Shown here piece by piece: positions 18,269 through 28,226 of a stretch of DNA of 39,243 nt. The stretch spans positions 1,021,303-1,060,545 of the forward strand of contig NW_008246077.1 in assembly GCF_000281045.1 (NCBI RefSeq). The letters run 5' to 3'. The notes beneath the pieces were generated by a model. It was not told the origin of the DNA. It saw only the letters and a program-made list of their open reading frames with translations, and ran no database searches. This DNA is from Saprolegnia diclina VS20 (taxonomy: Eukaryota > Oomycota > Saprolegniomycetes > Saprolegniales > Saprolegniaceae). The first letter of the stretch is position 1. Each line of letters opens with the position of its first letter. The translations under genes and the position numbers were made by a program.

Positions 18269-19030
18269 ATGGCAGCGACGACGCTCAGCGAGGCCGAGTT
18301 CCTCACGCGCTTCTGGGACGCCCATGGCTCGACCTTCATGCGCTGGTTCCTCGCGATTCCGTATGCAGGCCAGCTCTCGATGCTGCGCAATGCGTCGCCC
18401 GACATGCCGCTGCAGACGCCGGACGTGCTCCAAGCCACGGACATTTTGACGCCCGAGCTCACGATTGCGACGCTCCTCGCCGACCAAGGCAAGCCGCTCG
18501 TGCGCCTGTTGTGCAACCGCGCACGCTTCGACTGCGCCGCCGAAGACCTTGCGTACCTCAAGGGCCTGCGGGCGAAGAAGCGCATGCCGACGTTCTCGGG
18601 CACGACGTTCGACAGCGTTGCGCTCGCCTACATTGACCCGACGGATCCGGAGCAGCACATCCAGTCCTTGCTGCCATCCGTGTCGCCCACGTTACTGCAG
18701 GAAACCCAGGCCAAAATTGACGCCAACGTGCTCATCGAGGCCGACGTGTGGCTGACACTGCAGATGCGCCAGCAGATTTTGCTCACGTTCCTCGCCAACG
18801 TTGCGCGGACGTTCGAACTCGTCTTCTTCCAGACGCAGGGCACGGTCGAAGGCAAGATGGGTTGCCGGACATGCGGTGCCAGCGCGCAGCCGGATGCGGC
18901 GCCGCTCCTCAAGTGCCCCTGCGACGCCGCGCTCTACTGCTGCAAGGACCACCAGACCCAAGATTGGCCCAACCACAAGGCCACGTGCAAAGTCATTCGC
19001 GCTCGCAAGGCCGAGCTCGACGGCTTGTAG
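18269..19030 (+). CDS. MYND-type zinc finger protein
   Basis: A single-exon 253-residue frame starting at the ATG before AATTLSEAEF. Residues 1-195 look helical and match nothing I know. The C-terminal 55 residues form a MYND finger: CRTCG at 199-203, then KCPCDAALYCCKDHQTQDWP, then H-x3-C (NHKATC), giving the C-x2-C, C-x-C, C-x3-C, H-x3-C ligand order of the family. MYND fingers usually bind Pro-rich peptides, so this is probably an adaptor or regulator. It converges on the threonine dehydratase gene with about 90 bases between stop codons. No SET domain is present, so it is not a SMYD methyltransferase. Confidence 0.8.
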   Translation: MAATTLSEAEFLTRFWDAHGSTFMRWFLAIPYAGQLSMLRNASPDMPLQTPDVLQATDILTPELTIATLLADQGKPLVRLLCNRARFDCAAEDLAYLKGLRAKKRMPTFSGTTFDSVALAYIDPTDPEQHIQSLLPSVSPTLLQETQAKIDANVLIEADVWLTLQMRQQILLTFLANVARTFELVFFQTQGTVEGKMGCRTCGASAQPDAAPLLKCPCDAALYCCKDHQTQDWPNHKATCKVIRARKAELDGL

Positions 19031-19120
19031 CTTTTCGCAAACCACCTCCTAGACATCGCACGCAATGCAGCGTTTCAAACCCTTTCGTGTGCTGTTTCGA
19101 CATATTATTCAACTAAGAGC

Positions 19121-20932
19121 TTACTCGTTACGGGCCAAGAACTGCTTGTACACGGGGTTGTCGGTCTCGTCGACGTGGTGGTAGGCGACAGCGCGGAGGT
19201 ACTCGCCAAACCGCCCTTCGTCCCCCGGAGGCACTTGGAAGCCGACGAGGACGCGGCCAATGTCGGCGCCGTGATTCCGATAGTGGAAGAGCGATATGTT
19301 CCAGGTCGACCCGCCGTGCATGTGCGTCAGGAACGCCTTGAGCGCACCAGGCTTGTCGGCAAACTCGAAGCGAAAGAGCCGTTCGTTGCCCACGAGCACG
19401 CTCTTGCCGCCCGCGAGGTGCCGTGCGTGCACCTACGACGGAGCTCAGACGCCATAGTGCCCGTGTCAATCTACCTTGGCGAGCTCGTTCTCTCGGAGGT
19501 CCTCGACCGAAAAGCCGGCGCCGCTCAGCCGCGCGAGCACGCTGTCCGACTGCTCGCGGGACGGGCTCTGGAACGACATGCAGATGTGCGCGTTGTCCTT
19601 CTCCGAGTAGCGGTAGCTAAACTCGGTGATGCGGACGCCCTCGGCGTCCATGTACGAGTGCAATCTATGCATGTCGATTGGGGCGCGCGAGTGGAATACC
19701 GTAGTGTGTACCGCTCAAAGGCGCCGGGACGCTCGTCGATCTTGACAGAGATGAGCGTCTCGGCGCTGTCGGCACGCTCCGAGACAAAGCGCAGCCGCGT
19801 AAAGTCCATATTGGCACCAGACGTAATCGCGCAGTAGGTGCCACCGCGCAGTTTCTTGTCCTTGATGTAGCGGTCGACACCGGCGATCGCGAGTGCCCCC
19901 GCGGGCTCGAGCACGACGCGCGTGTCGTTGAAGCCCGTTTTGATCGCTGCGCAAATGTCGTCGGTCGTCACCGTGATCATCTCGTCGACGTGCGCTTGGC
20001 AGATGCGAAAGGTCTCCTCGCCCACGAGCTTGACGGCCGCGCCATCCGCGAACAGCCCAACTTGGTCGAGCTCGACGCGCTTGCCTGCCGCGAGCGACGC
20101 CGTCATGCCTGCCGCGTCCGCCGCTTCGACGCCAATGACCTTGACGCTGGGCCGAAAGTGCTTGACCTGCATACGCCTCAGCTGCCATGTCATTTATGGA
20201 CGGTGACGCACCCAGTTGGCGACACCCGCGAGCATACCACCGCCGCCGCAGCAGACAAAGACGGCATCGAGCGGCTTGCCTGTGGTTTGCTGCAAAATTT
20301 CCATCCCAATCGTGCCTTGGCCCGCAATCACGAGCGGGTCGTCGAACGGCAGAATCATGGTCCGGCCCTCGGCGGCCTCGATGCGCCGCGCTTCGGCGGC
20401 CGCTTCGTCAAAGTTGTTGCCATGTAAGATGATCTTGACCGCGTCGCCACCTGAGTTGACAATGTATTTGCAGTCGCTTGTCATGCGAGATGAGATGCGT
20501 CGTCGTACCGTGCTGCTGGACGGCCTTGACCTTGATCTCGGGCGTTGCGAGGGGCATGACGATCGTCGCATGGAGCTTGAGCGTCTTGGCCGAGAGCGCG
20601 ACGCCCTGCGCGTGGTTGCCGGCGCTGCAACAAACGACGCCCGCGTCGCGCGCTGCCGTGGACAAGTGCGCCATCTTGTTATACGCGCCGCGGATCTTGA
20701 ACGAGAAGACGGGCTGCATGTCCTCGCGCTTGAGCAAGATCGTGTTGCCAAGCGCTTCCGACATCGCGTGCGCCTTCATGAGCGGCGTCGTCACGGCGAT
20801 GTCATACGCGCGCGACTCGATCGTCATGCGGCAATAGTCGTCCGTCGAGAGGCTCGGCGCATAGCGCTGCGTCGACCCGAGCGCGCGGCTCCACGGCCGC
20901 GTGCTCAGCGCCCGTCGGCATGAGACCAGCAT
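19121..20932 (-). CDS. ILV1: Threonine dehydratase (threonine ammonia-lyase), biosynthetic
   Basis: Five exons on the minus strand: 20932-20509, 20450-20212, 20166-19712, 19664-19475 and 19432-19121. The introns are 58, 45, 47 and 42 nt, and the product is 539 residues. The N-terminus (MLVSCRRALSTRPWSRALGS) is basic and lacks acids, like a mitochondrial presequence. The fold-type II PLP domain shows SFKIRGAYNK with the Schiff-base Lys79, SAGNHAQG (103-110) and the phosphate-binding CCGGGGML (208-215). Two ACT-like regulatory domains follow (about 350-430 and 445-530), as in the feedback-inhibited enzyme of isoleucine synthesis. It converts threonine to 2-oxobutanoate and ammonia. Every splice junction restores a family-conserved segment, for example VKAVQQHG|GDAVKIIL. 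Confidence 0.94.
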
Positions 20933-21187
20933 GGTATATCGGGTTTTGACGCCAACTTCAACGTCGTATGCATACAAACCGCAAGAGAGTATGGCCACCA
21001 CGAGAATGCTCTTGGCGACGACCGCACAAGATACGTTGAAGTGGCCTTTTTCGCCCATCGAGTGTTTGCGCAACGGGAGTGTTTGCGCAAGGCATCTCTT
21101 CTCCTTTTTGATTGGATAAAAAGGACGAGAAAGGAGCCAATGATATCCTGTCGAACAAGTATTTTACTATCTAGTCGGTGGCATCGA

Positions 21188-21556
21188 CTAACTGGGACGG
21201 TGAGTTGCAAGATCTTGAAGGGTTGCGACGATGCCCGCGACGCCCATGAAGCTCCGGCTGCGGAGCCAAGCCCATGCGGACAACATCACGAAGCGAGGCC
21301 ACGTGGCGTCCAGCGCTCGGGTTAGCACCGTCGATAGGTCATTGCGAGAGCCCCAGCTGATGCCATGCACGAGTAGGGACCACGCGACGCTGGGTACCGG
21401 GTTGGCCCGATGCTGCTCGGCTTCTTCGTCTTTGTCATTGTCGGATCGTCTTTGCTCCAGATTCTGCGCGCCGTCCAAGGCACGGGGCCTCTCTGATGGC
21501 ATAGCGTTCCATCGTCGCGAAGGTCGTAGGAAGAAGACGAAGATCGCTTCATTCAT
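21188..21556 (-). CDS. Hypothetical short protein
   Basis: A 122-residue minus frame beginning MNEAIFVFFLRPSRRW, only 31 bases downstream of the MANF-like stop codon on the same strand. The middle is charged (DNDKDEEAEQHR) and the C-terminal half is Trp/Leu-rich (WSLLVHGISWGS, MLSAWAWLRSRSFMGVAG), which could be membrane associated. No family is recognised. The very short spacing and competing frames on both strands make this doubtful. It could equally be MANF 3' UTR. Confidence 0.3.
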   Translation of the reverse strand: MNEAIFVFFLRPSRRWNAMPSERPRALDGAQNLEQRRSDNDKDEEAEQHRANPVPSVAWSLLVHGISWGSRNDLSTVLTRALDATWPRFVMLSAWAWLRSRSFMGVAGIVATLQDLATHRPS

Positions 21557-21587
21557 TCGGGTCGGGAACGTCTAAATATGCGTCGGT

Positions 21588-22237
21588 TTACAACTCGTCG
21601 CGCTCGGTCTCTTGCAAGCGCTTGATAAAGTCCGACTTCTCGACGCACCCGTTGCAGTTTTCACCACGCTCCTGGAGGATCTTCTTGAGCTCCTTGACGC
21701 GCATCTTGGAGTAATCGGTGCCCTTGGCCGCCTTGATGGCTACACAAGCAAGGGTCAGCGCACCCTTTGGTTAGTGGGACGGCGTACGGAAGCGAATCGA
21801 GCAGAATTCGGGGTTCTTCTTGCTCAAGCCTTGGCAAATCTTGAGCGTCTCTTTGCCGAAGGTCACCTGCCGCGCCGCATCCTTCTTCATGGGCTCCAAA
21901 AAGTAAAACTACCGCCAGCATCATGAGGACCAGGGCGATATGAGAATCGTCCGCGTACGAGCTTCTTCTCCTTAGGGTCGGCCTTCTTCTTCGAGACAAG
22001 CTTCTCGAGCGCCTGCTCGGCGACTGCAAGCTTGTTCTTGCCACCCTTCTCCGCGAGCATCGTCGAGTAGGTCGACTTGAGGTCTTCGATGACCTTGATG
22101 CAGACTAGAGCGTCGTTGCATGAGATATGGTCATGTTCCTAGAGGTCATATCTACCTTCGCACTCCTTGTCATCGGCCGCGGACGTGACGGCCGAGAGGC
22201 CCAGAAGAGCAAGGACGACGACGTGGAAGAGCTTCAT
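21588..22237 (-). CDS. MANF: MANF/ARMET-like secretory-pathway protein with RDEL terminus
   Basis: Four exons on the minus strand: 22237-22156, 22104-21959, 21908-21788 and 21739-21588. The introns are 51, 50 and 48 nt, and the product is 166 residues. A signal peptide ([20 protein letters not shown]) precedes a saposin-like domain ([11 protein letters not shown], then [15 protein letters not shown]). A SAP-like C-terminal domain follows ([20 protein letters not shown] with the CXXC, then EKSDFI), and the chain ends ERDEL, an ER-retrieval-type signal. Order, spacing and motifs match animal MANF, an ER stress-response protein. Two family cysteines are absent (Val64 and Phe77 stand in their place). 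A CACGTGG sequence about 30 nt upstream of the ATG resembles an ER-stress element core, which is weak evidence. Confidence 0.85.
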
Positions 22238-22799
22238 GATGCGAGGATCCCAAGGCAAAATGAGTGAACACGTGGATCGCCATCCTGCGGGCTCAAACGG
22301 ACGTCCGGATAAAGCTGTCGACCGCGGAGCGATGGGATTGGCGGATGCTGTGTATTTAAATACTGCACACAACTCAAACGACAAGCTTGAATAAAGAATA
22401 CGATATTTATTTAAATGACCTTCAACAAACACGGTATTAAAATATAATGTTTTAATTCCGATACAAATCATAAGTTATGCACTCGTTTTATATCCGATCT
22501 AGAAATTTCGACCTTCAGGTTACGGCGACAGGAAATAGTGTGCATACCTCGACAGAATCGCCGCAGTACCTTGTGCGTGTAGGAAGGCGGCCGTCTATAT
22601 TGTGCCCACATTACGATGCTCTCTACTGGCCCATGCGCAGAGGTGTCGTGGGGCCAGGCCAAGCGGGCTACGACGCAAATCGCTTGCACACCAAAATGTG
22701 TCTGTGTAGCGTCAATATACACTATATAAAGACTGCGGTTTCGAAATGGTGTATGGTTAAAGTCCCGGCCGTGATGCAGCGGAAACGCCAACGATCGCG
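22238..22799. other. Divergent promoter region, MANF-like and ArfGAP genes
   Basis: AT-rich spacer between two divergent genes. It includes ACACGTGG at about 22269-22276 close to the MANF-like start. The short ORFs on both strands lack domain-like composition. Nothing else was identified. Confidence 0.4.
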
Positions 22800-24244
22800 A
22801 TGACGACCAAGTACGTGAGCCACGAGGTCCGCGACAAGTTCTTCCAGGCGCAGCGCGCCGTCGCCGCCAACAAGATCTGCTTCGACTGCGATCGACGCAG
22901 CCCCATGTGGGCGACGGTCTCCTTTGGCATCTTCATGTGCTTGGACTGCTCGGGTTACCACCGCCGCCTTGGTGTCCACGTGTCCTTTGTGCGCTCCACC
23001 GACATGGACGAATGGACCGAAGACCAACTGCTCACGATGCAGCTCGGTGGCAACAACGAGGCCCGCAAGTTCTTCAAGCAGCATGGCGTCACCGACATGA
23101 TGAACGTACGGCCACGACGTCACGCGAGTTGCATGCTCTTATCGCGTCGTGGTAGATTGATGAAAAGTACAAGACCAAGGCCGCGACACTCTACAAGGCG
23201 CAACTCGCCAAGAAGATCCAGGCTGCCTCCTTTGACGCATCGCCGTACACGACCGTCGACACGTCGAGCGCGGCCTCGGCCCCCGGCGACCTCGACGACC
23301 TTGTCAAGCTCGTCGGTGCCGGCGAGGCAGTTGCGGCGCCCGCGTACACGTTGCCGCCCGCCCCTGTACGCGCTGCCGCCACGCAGCCTAAGCCCACCGA
23401 AGCGCCCGCGACCGGCATGCTCGATATCAACCGCCCGGTTGTCCTGCTCGGTGGCAACGCGAGCTCGGCCGCCCCCGCGGGCACCCTCACCTCCAAGCTC
23501 TCGAGCCGCGTACGTCTCCTACCATGTCGTGTTGCCTCCTCTTATCCACTCGTTTAGCGCACGTCGGGGTCGACGGCCACGAAGCGCACGGCAACGCGCC
23601 TTGGCGCCACCAAGGTCAAGAGCTCGTTCGACGATTTCGATTCGATTCCGTTCGAGGTACTACACCTACTCGACGTGTCGACCGAGATGTAACTCTGGTG
23701 TGCAGAACCCCAAGCCGTCCGTGGCCGAGGTCGCAGCGTCCAAGCAGATCGATGACGACGAGGCGCTGGCGCGTGCGATCCAAAAGGCCGACGAGTACGA
23801 TTCACTTGCGGATGGTCGAATGGACGCGATTGGTGCGTAGAGAGACCTTGGCGCAGAGCTTGAAGACGACGCGCATTGCGTCATCCAGTGCGACCGAGGC
23901 CAACAAGACGTCGCTCGACAAGTACAAAAACTCCAAGTCGATCTCGTCGGCCAACTACTTTGCCGGCGAAGAAGGTGATGCGGACCGTGAAAAGATCCGC
24001 CAGTTCTCGGGCGCCCAAGCCATCTCGAGCGACATGTACTACGGCAATGGCGACCGCCCGCGCTCGGCGTCCATGGAAGGTACAAGCTTCCTCGCGACCG
24101 ACTTCTTGACGCATGCGGCGCGTAGCTGCCGACGAGGCCGCGTACCAACTCGACCAGCTCAAGTCGCAGGTGTCGGACAAGGCCGCCAAGCTCAAGACCA
24201 TGACGTCCAGCTTCTTCTCCGACTTGCAAAACCGGTACGGTTAG
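22800..24244 (+). CDS. GLO3: ArfGAP2/3 (Glo3)-type Arf GTPase-activating protein
   Basis: Six exons: 22800-23105, 23156-23509, 23558-23656, 23706-23794, 23841-24079 and 24126-24244. The introns are 46-50 nt, and the product is 401 residues. The N-terminal ArfGAP domain has the zinc finger CFDC-x16-CLDC (Cys27, 30, 47, 50) and SGYHRRLGVHVSFVRS with the arginine finger. The middle is Ala/Pro-rich. The C-terminus has the Glo3-type segment IRQFSGAQAISSDMYYG and a short coiled coil (YQLDQLKSQVSDKAAKLK). This family drives GTP hydrolysis on Arf1 during COPI vesicle formation at the Golgi. The intron 23795-23840 was chosen because its GTACG donor and TAG acceptor restore the frame; the unspliced frame stops soon after. 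Confidence 0.92.
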
Positions 24245-24298
24245 GTCCACCCAAGACTCGCCACAAAAGTGCAACATATTCAAAACACAACAGAAGAC

Positions 24299-27200
24299 TT
24301 AGCAAATGCCTTCGGCCAAGCTCTCGTCCGAGAGCAGTCGCGAGCGCGGCGCGAGGACAGGCGACACGGCCTTTGGTCGCATGGCCGGCGAGGCGGGCTT
24401 GAGCATCGGCGCCGACGTCGGCACCACGACGGGTGGCAACGGTGTCTGGACGATCTTGGTCGCCTTGTGCTGGACCACCGTTAAATACGAGTCGTGCCAC
24501 ACCGGGCCGAGCATGTTGGCAAGCTCGAGGAGAATCTCTTGACTCGCCCACTCGTGGTGCACCGCAAAGGACGGGAGCTTGACGACGGCGTGGATGTTCT
24601 TCATGAGGAACGGGATGCACGCGCGGCGGAGGCTCTCGGCGTGGCAGTCGTTGCTGAGCGAGAGGAGGTCGACGACGTTGCCGACGTCGATGCGGTCGGC
24701 CAAGAACGACTCGATGCGCTTCTGAAGCACGGTCACTTGGTAAAACGACGCCGCGCGCAAGAGGTCTTGCGCCGTGCCCTCGTCGATCGTGAGCTTGCCC
24801 GTGTAGATGAAGCGGAGCAGCATCGAAAACACATTGTACGAGCAATTGTCGATCTCGATCACACGCTTGGTCGTCGTCGTCGTCGAGCCAAACTGGACAC
24901 ATCAAGTTGATACCTTGATACATTTCAGCGAGCCTACCATGTTTTTGAAGTAGGCGTTGCGTACAAAGAGCACAATCTTGTGGGCGTTGATGGGCGCAAT
25001 GTGGCCTTTCACGAGAAACTGAATGTCCGAAAGCGCGGCGAGCGTGAGCAGCTCTTCGTGGTTGTCGACGTGGAAGGGCGGGATCTCGATCGAGGTGTCG
25101 GGATGGTACGAGTCCGGAATCAGCCGCGTGATCGCGTGGGCCGCCGCGCAGCGCGGGTACGTCTCGGCGCTCTGGAGCATGAAGAAAAATACGTCCATGA
25201 GCCCTTCCTTGAGGAGCTCGACGACGTCGGCGGGCTCCATCATATGCACAAACGTCAAGAGAATATTGGCCTTGAGCGGACCTACGAACAGCCATACATA
25301 CAAAGAAGCGGCATGGGCAGTGTACCGCTGGCAGCGTCGGTCGAGACGCGCGAGACCGAGTGCAGCATCTTGCGAAACTCGGCGCGGTTGATTTGCCGCC
25401 AAATGTTGCGCAGCGCTTGAAGGCACTGTCGCCACGTGTCGGTGGTCTGGTCGACCTCGAGCATGTGGAGCACGGCACCTTCGAGCACCATCTGCAGCGC
25501 GCTCGCCACGTCCAGTGAGAGCGCGAGGAACGTGCCGGCCGCCGGGAACGACACGTCTTCGTCCGCGCAATGCAGGGCTTCGATCAAGATCGGGATGCCG
25601 TGGCAGCGCGTAATGAGCTCGTGGTTGTCGGGATTCTCCATGAGCGACTCGAGCGCGACGACGGCCGCACGGGCACGCGGGTTGGCGGCCACGAGCTCGA
25701 TGAGCGCCGGAATTGACGTCTGGACGCACTGGTCACAGAGCCGCGCGCGCTCGCTGAGCCCTTCGACCACCGCGCGCGAGAGCGAGCAGTCGCTGCAAAT
25801 GATCGTCCCGCACTCCTACGAGACGACCACTCAGATCTGAGGCGTGAAGAGCGACCGGTGTACCCGGCAGTGGTGCTTGCGCCGAATGAACGAAAATGGC
25901 ACGTCGCAAATCGCGCACGAGAGCGCTTCGCAGTCCTCGGCCCACGGCTTGATCCACTTCCACTTTAGAAGGTCGCCCGCTGTCTCGACGATCGTGCTCT
26001 TCGCCTCGCGGAAGCCAAGGCCAAGCACGTCCACGATGCGGTCGCTCAGGTACGGCGACGGCTGCGCGTTCGAGACATGGTCGGCGTACAGCGACGCGCC
26101 GACTTGGCCCAGTTGCGGCGCGTAGGCGGGGAGGCGCGCGACCCAGTTGGGCAGACCCACCTGCAGTGGGAGGTCACGCCCGCTGTAGCCGTTGGCGCGC
26201 AGCGTCTCGACAATGTCGCGAAGCCACACCGTCTTGTTGACGCAAATGTACCGACCCCGCGCGTCCGGGTGTTCCATGGCGAGGATGTGGGCGACCGCGC
26301 AGTCGCGCACGTCCGTGACAGCCCAGTCTACCACCGCGTTGGCCCTTCTAGCAGCAGAGTGACGGACGACGTACTGAGGTCGACAAGGGCCGCGTAGGCA
26401 CCGGTGATGAGGTCGTAAACGACTTGGTTGCCGGGCGGGATCGACGCGCCGCAGACCGAGGGGCCCATGAGCGTGCCTGGCTATAGTGGACGGGTAGCAA
26501 TGCGACCATGCAATGTTGCAATATATGGGGACGTACGCAAATCGTCACGAGCTCCAGGGTTTCTTGCTCGACAAGCTGCCACGCCTTCTCTTCGGCGAGC
26601 TTGAACCCAAAGAAATGCGGGTTCTTCTCGAGCGACGACTCGGTGTTCCAGCACATGTCGTTGACGATCGTTGTGGGGCTCACGCTGTCGCAGAGCGCGG
26701 CAACCGACGACGTCAGGATCATCTACGTGACGTGCTTAGAAGAGAGATGGCGGTGGCAATGTACCTTCTTGACCCGAGCGCGTACGCACGCCTTCATAAA
26801 GTTGGTCATGACGGGCACGATGCAGTGGATGCGGCTTGAGACCGTGTGCATCCCAGGCTCCTATTCAAGGACGTGAGAAACTTGGTGCAACCAGGATGCG
26901 AGAAGGACCTTGGCTTCCGAGACAGGATCGCGCACCGTGCAGGATGCGGGCGTGCCCGTGTGGATGACGTACTCGCACCCTTCGACAGCCACGTCGCAGA
27001 GCTCGGGCGTCAAGAGCGACGTCTCGACGATTGTCAGGTTCTTCGCCGCCTTGGGGAGCTCTTTCAGGCGCTCGACGTCGTCGGTGCGCACGGGCACGGT
27101 GGCCCGCACCTTGTAGCCGCGCTGGAGCAGCTCGGCAACGATCCACGCGGCGACGAACCCGTCGGCGCCAGTGACGCACACGGGCAGCTTGGATTGGCTC

Positions 27201-27463
27201 GCATTCAGAAAGGCTGGGCGGTTCTTCTTCGAGTCGGTCGTCTTGAAGCGAAGGCTCGCCCACACCGACGGGTAGATGCAGCGCGTATCCTCGAGGCGCT
27301 TCTTGGGCGTGCGCGTCTTGCGCACTTTGCCCGTGGCCTCAAAGGCGCTGGTCGGGCCGGAGGGCTTGCCTCGGCGCTTGACGCTCATGATCTCGGCGCC
27401 AGCGCCCTTGGCCCGCGCGGTCTTGTCGTACACGAGCCCGTCGCCTTGGGGCCCAAAGAGCAT
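24299..27463 (-). CDS. SDR-FYVE-ARM-BTB fusion protein, paralogue A
   Basis: Eight exons on the minus strand: 27463-26909, 26860-26765, 26722-26537, 26480-26375, 26327-25864, 25815-25326, 25281-24938 and 24892-24299. The introns are 42-56 nt, and the product is 944 residues. A basic N-tail precedes an extended SDR domain (about 93-445) like dihydroflavonol reductases, with VTGADGFVAAW, LTSSVAAL and PGTLMGP. Position 254 is Phe where the catalytic Tyr of YxxxK is expected. A complete FYVE finger follows (WAED, CAIC, IRRKHHCRECG, CSDC, CDQC). Then come armadillo-like repeats (ALESLMENPDNHELI and onward) and a BTB domain with BACK-like helices (VEIDNCSYNVF-like core, FIYTGKLTIDE). The chain ends LAEGIC. 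The start is the ATG before LFGPQ, shared with paralogue B; 28 more residues are open upstream. Confidence 0.85.
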
Positions 27464-28226
27464 GCTGCGTGATAAGCCAAGTGGGTTGATGGGGTGCTCG
27501 CTACTAGTAGTTGCAAGCTGCAAGCGGCGTGATACAATACTTTTCATGACCCATCACCTCATGTTTGTATGCGCATTAAAATATTTTATAAAATACTTCC
27601 GCCGATGCACCACTTCACAAGCATACAAAACGCAAGCTAATTCAATACCAACCCGCTTGCAAGAGAAGATACGACTTCAACTCAGGCCGTTGGATGGACG
27701 CACGCAACTTTTTGGCCTGAAGCGGGCAAGAGCGAGGACCGTCCACGTGCTATCAGCAGGCGATCTCGGACCGTCTACGACGCTAGTATGCGATCTGCTG
27801 CGTGCATAGACACGCTGGAGACGTCGCATGGGTTGTCGAGGACAGTGGACCGCGGCTGCGTTTCAAGTTGGGTGTTTTTAACTTTTGCGGTGCTGGCCAG
27901 GTTATCCGGATGATCATTTTTCACCGGATTCACGCCCACGGGAAATCACTCAAACTACACGGTACACGTGGTGGTGACGGCCGCAAGCTTCGCACGGTCG
28001 CCGGGCGCCTTCGAAAATTCGACCTGCTGGCTTCTCGCGCTGCGACCCCTTGTTCCACACCGTGCGTGTATTTCCCGCGGTGGAAAATATGAGATGCCAC
28101 TTGGGATTTGTATGCCGTGCCATCGCATTCCCCACGTGTGTGTGGGCCAGGCGCTTTATCCGGATCGACGAAGCCGCCGTTGGCGTCGGAATTACGCAGT
28201 AGTACCCGCAGAGGCAGGGAAGCAGC
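27464..28226. promoter_or_regulatory. Shared divergent upstream region of the two SDR-FYVE-ARM-BTB genes
   Basis: The 763 bases between the two start codons must hold both promoters. The left part is AT-rich (around 27570-27660). The right part is GC-rich and includes a CACGTG at about 28133-28138. I recognise no defined oomycete initiator with confidence. Open frames here on the plus strand (from 27968) continue as out-of-frame shadows of paralogue B. Confidence 0.5.

Noticed and set aside
23800-23842. Premature stop in the ArfGAP gene after the MDAIGA residues
   Set aside because: A 46-nt intron with GTACG donor and TAG acceptor (23795-23840) removes the stop and rejoins the conserved frame.
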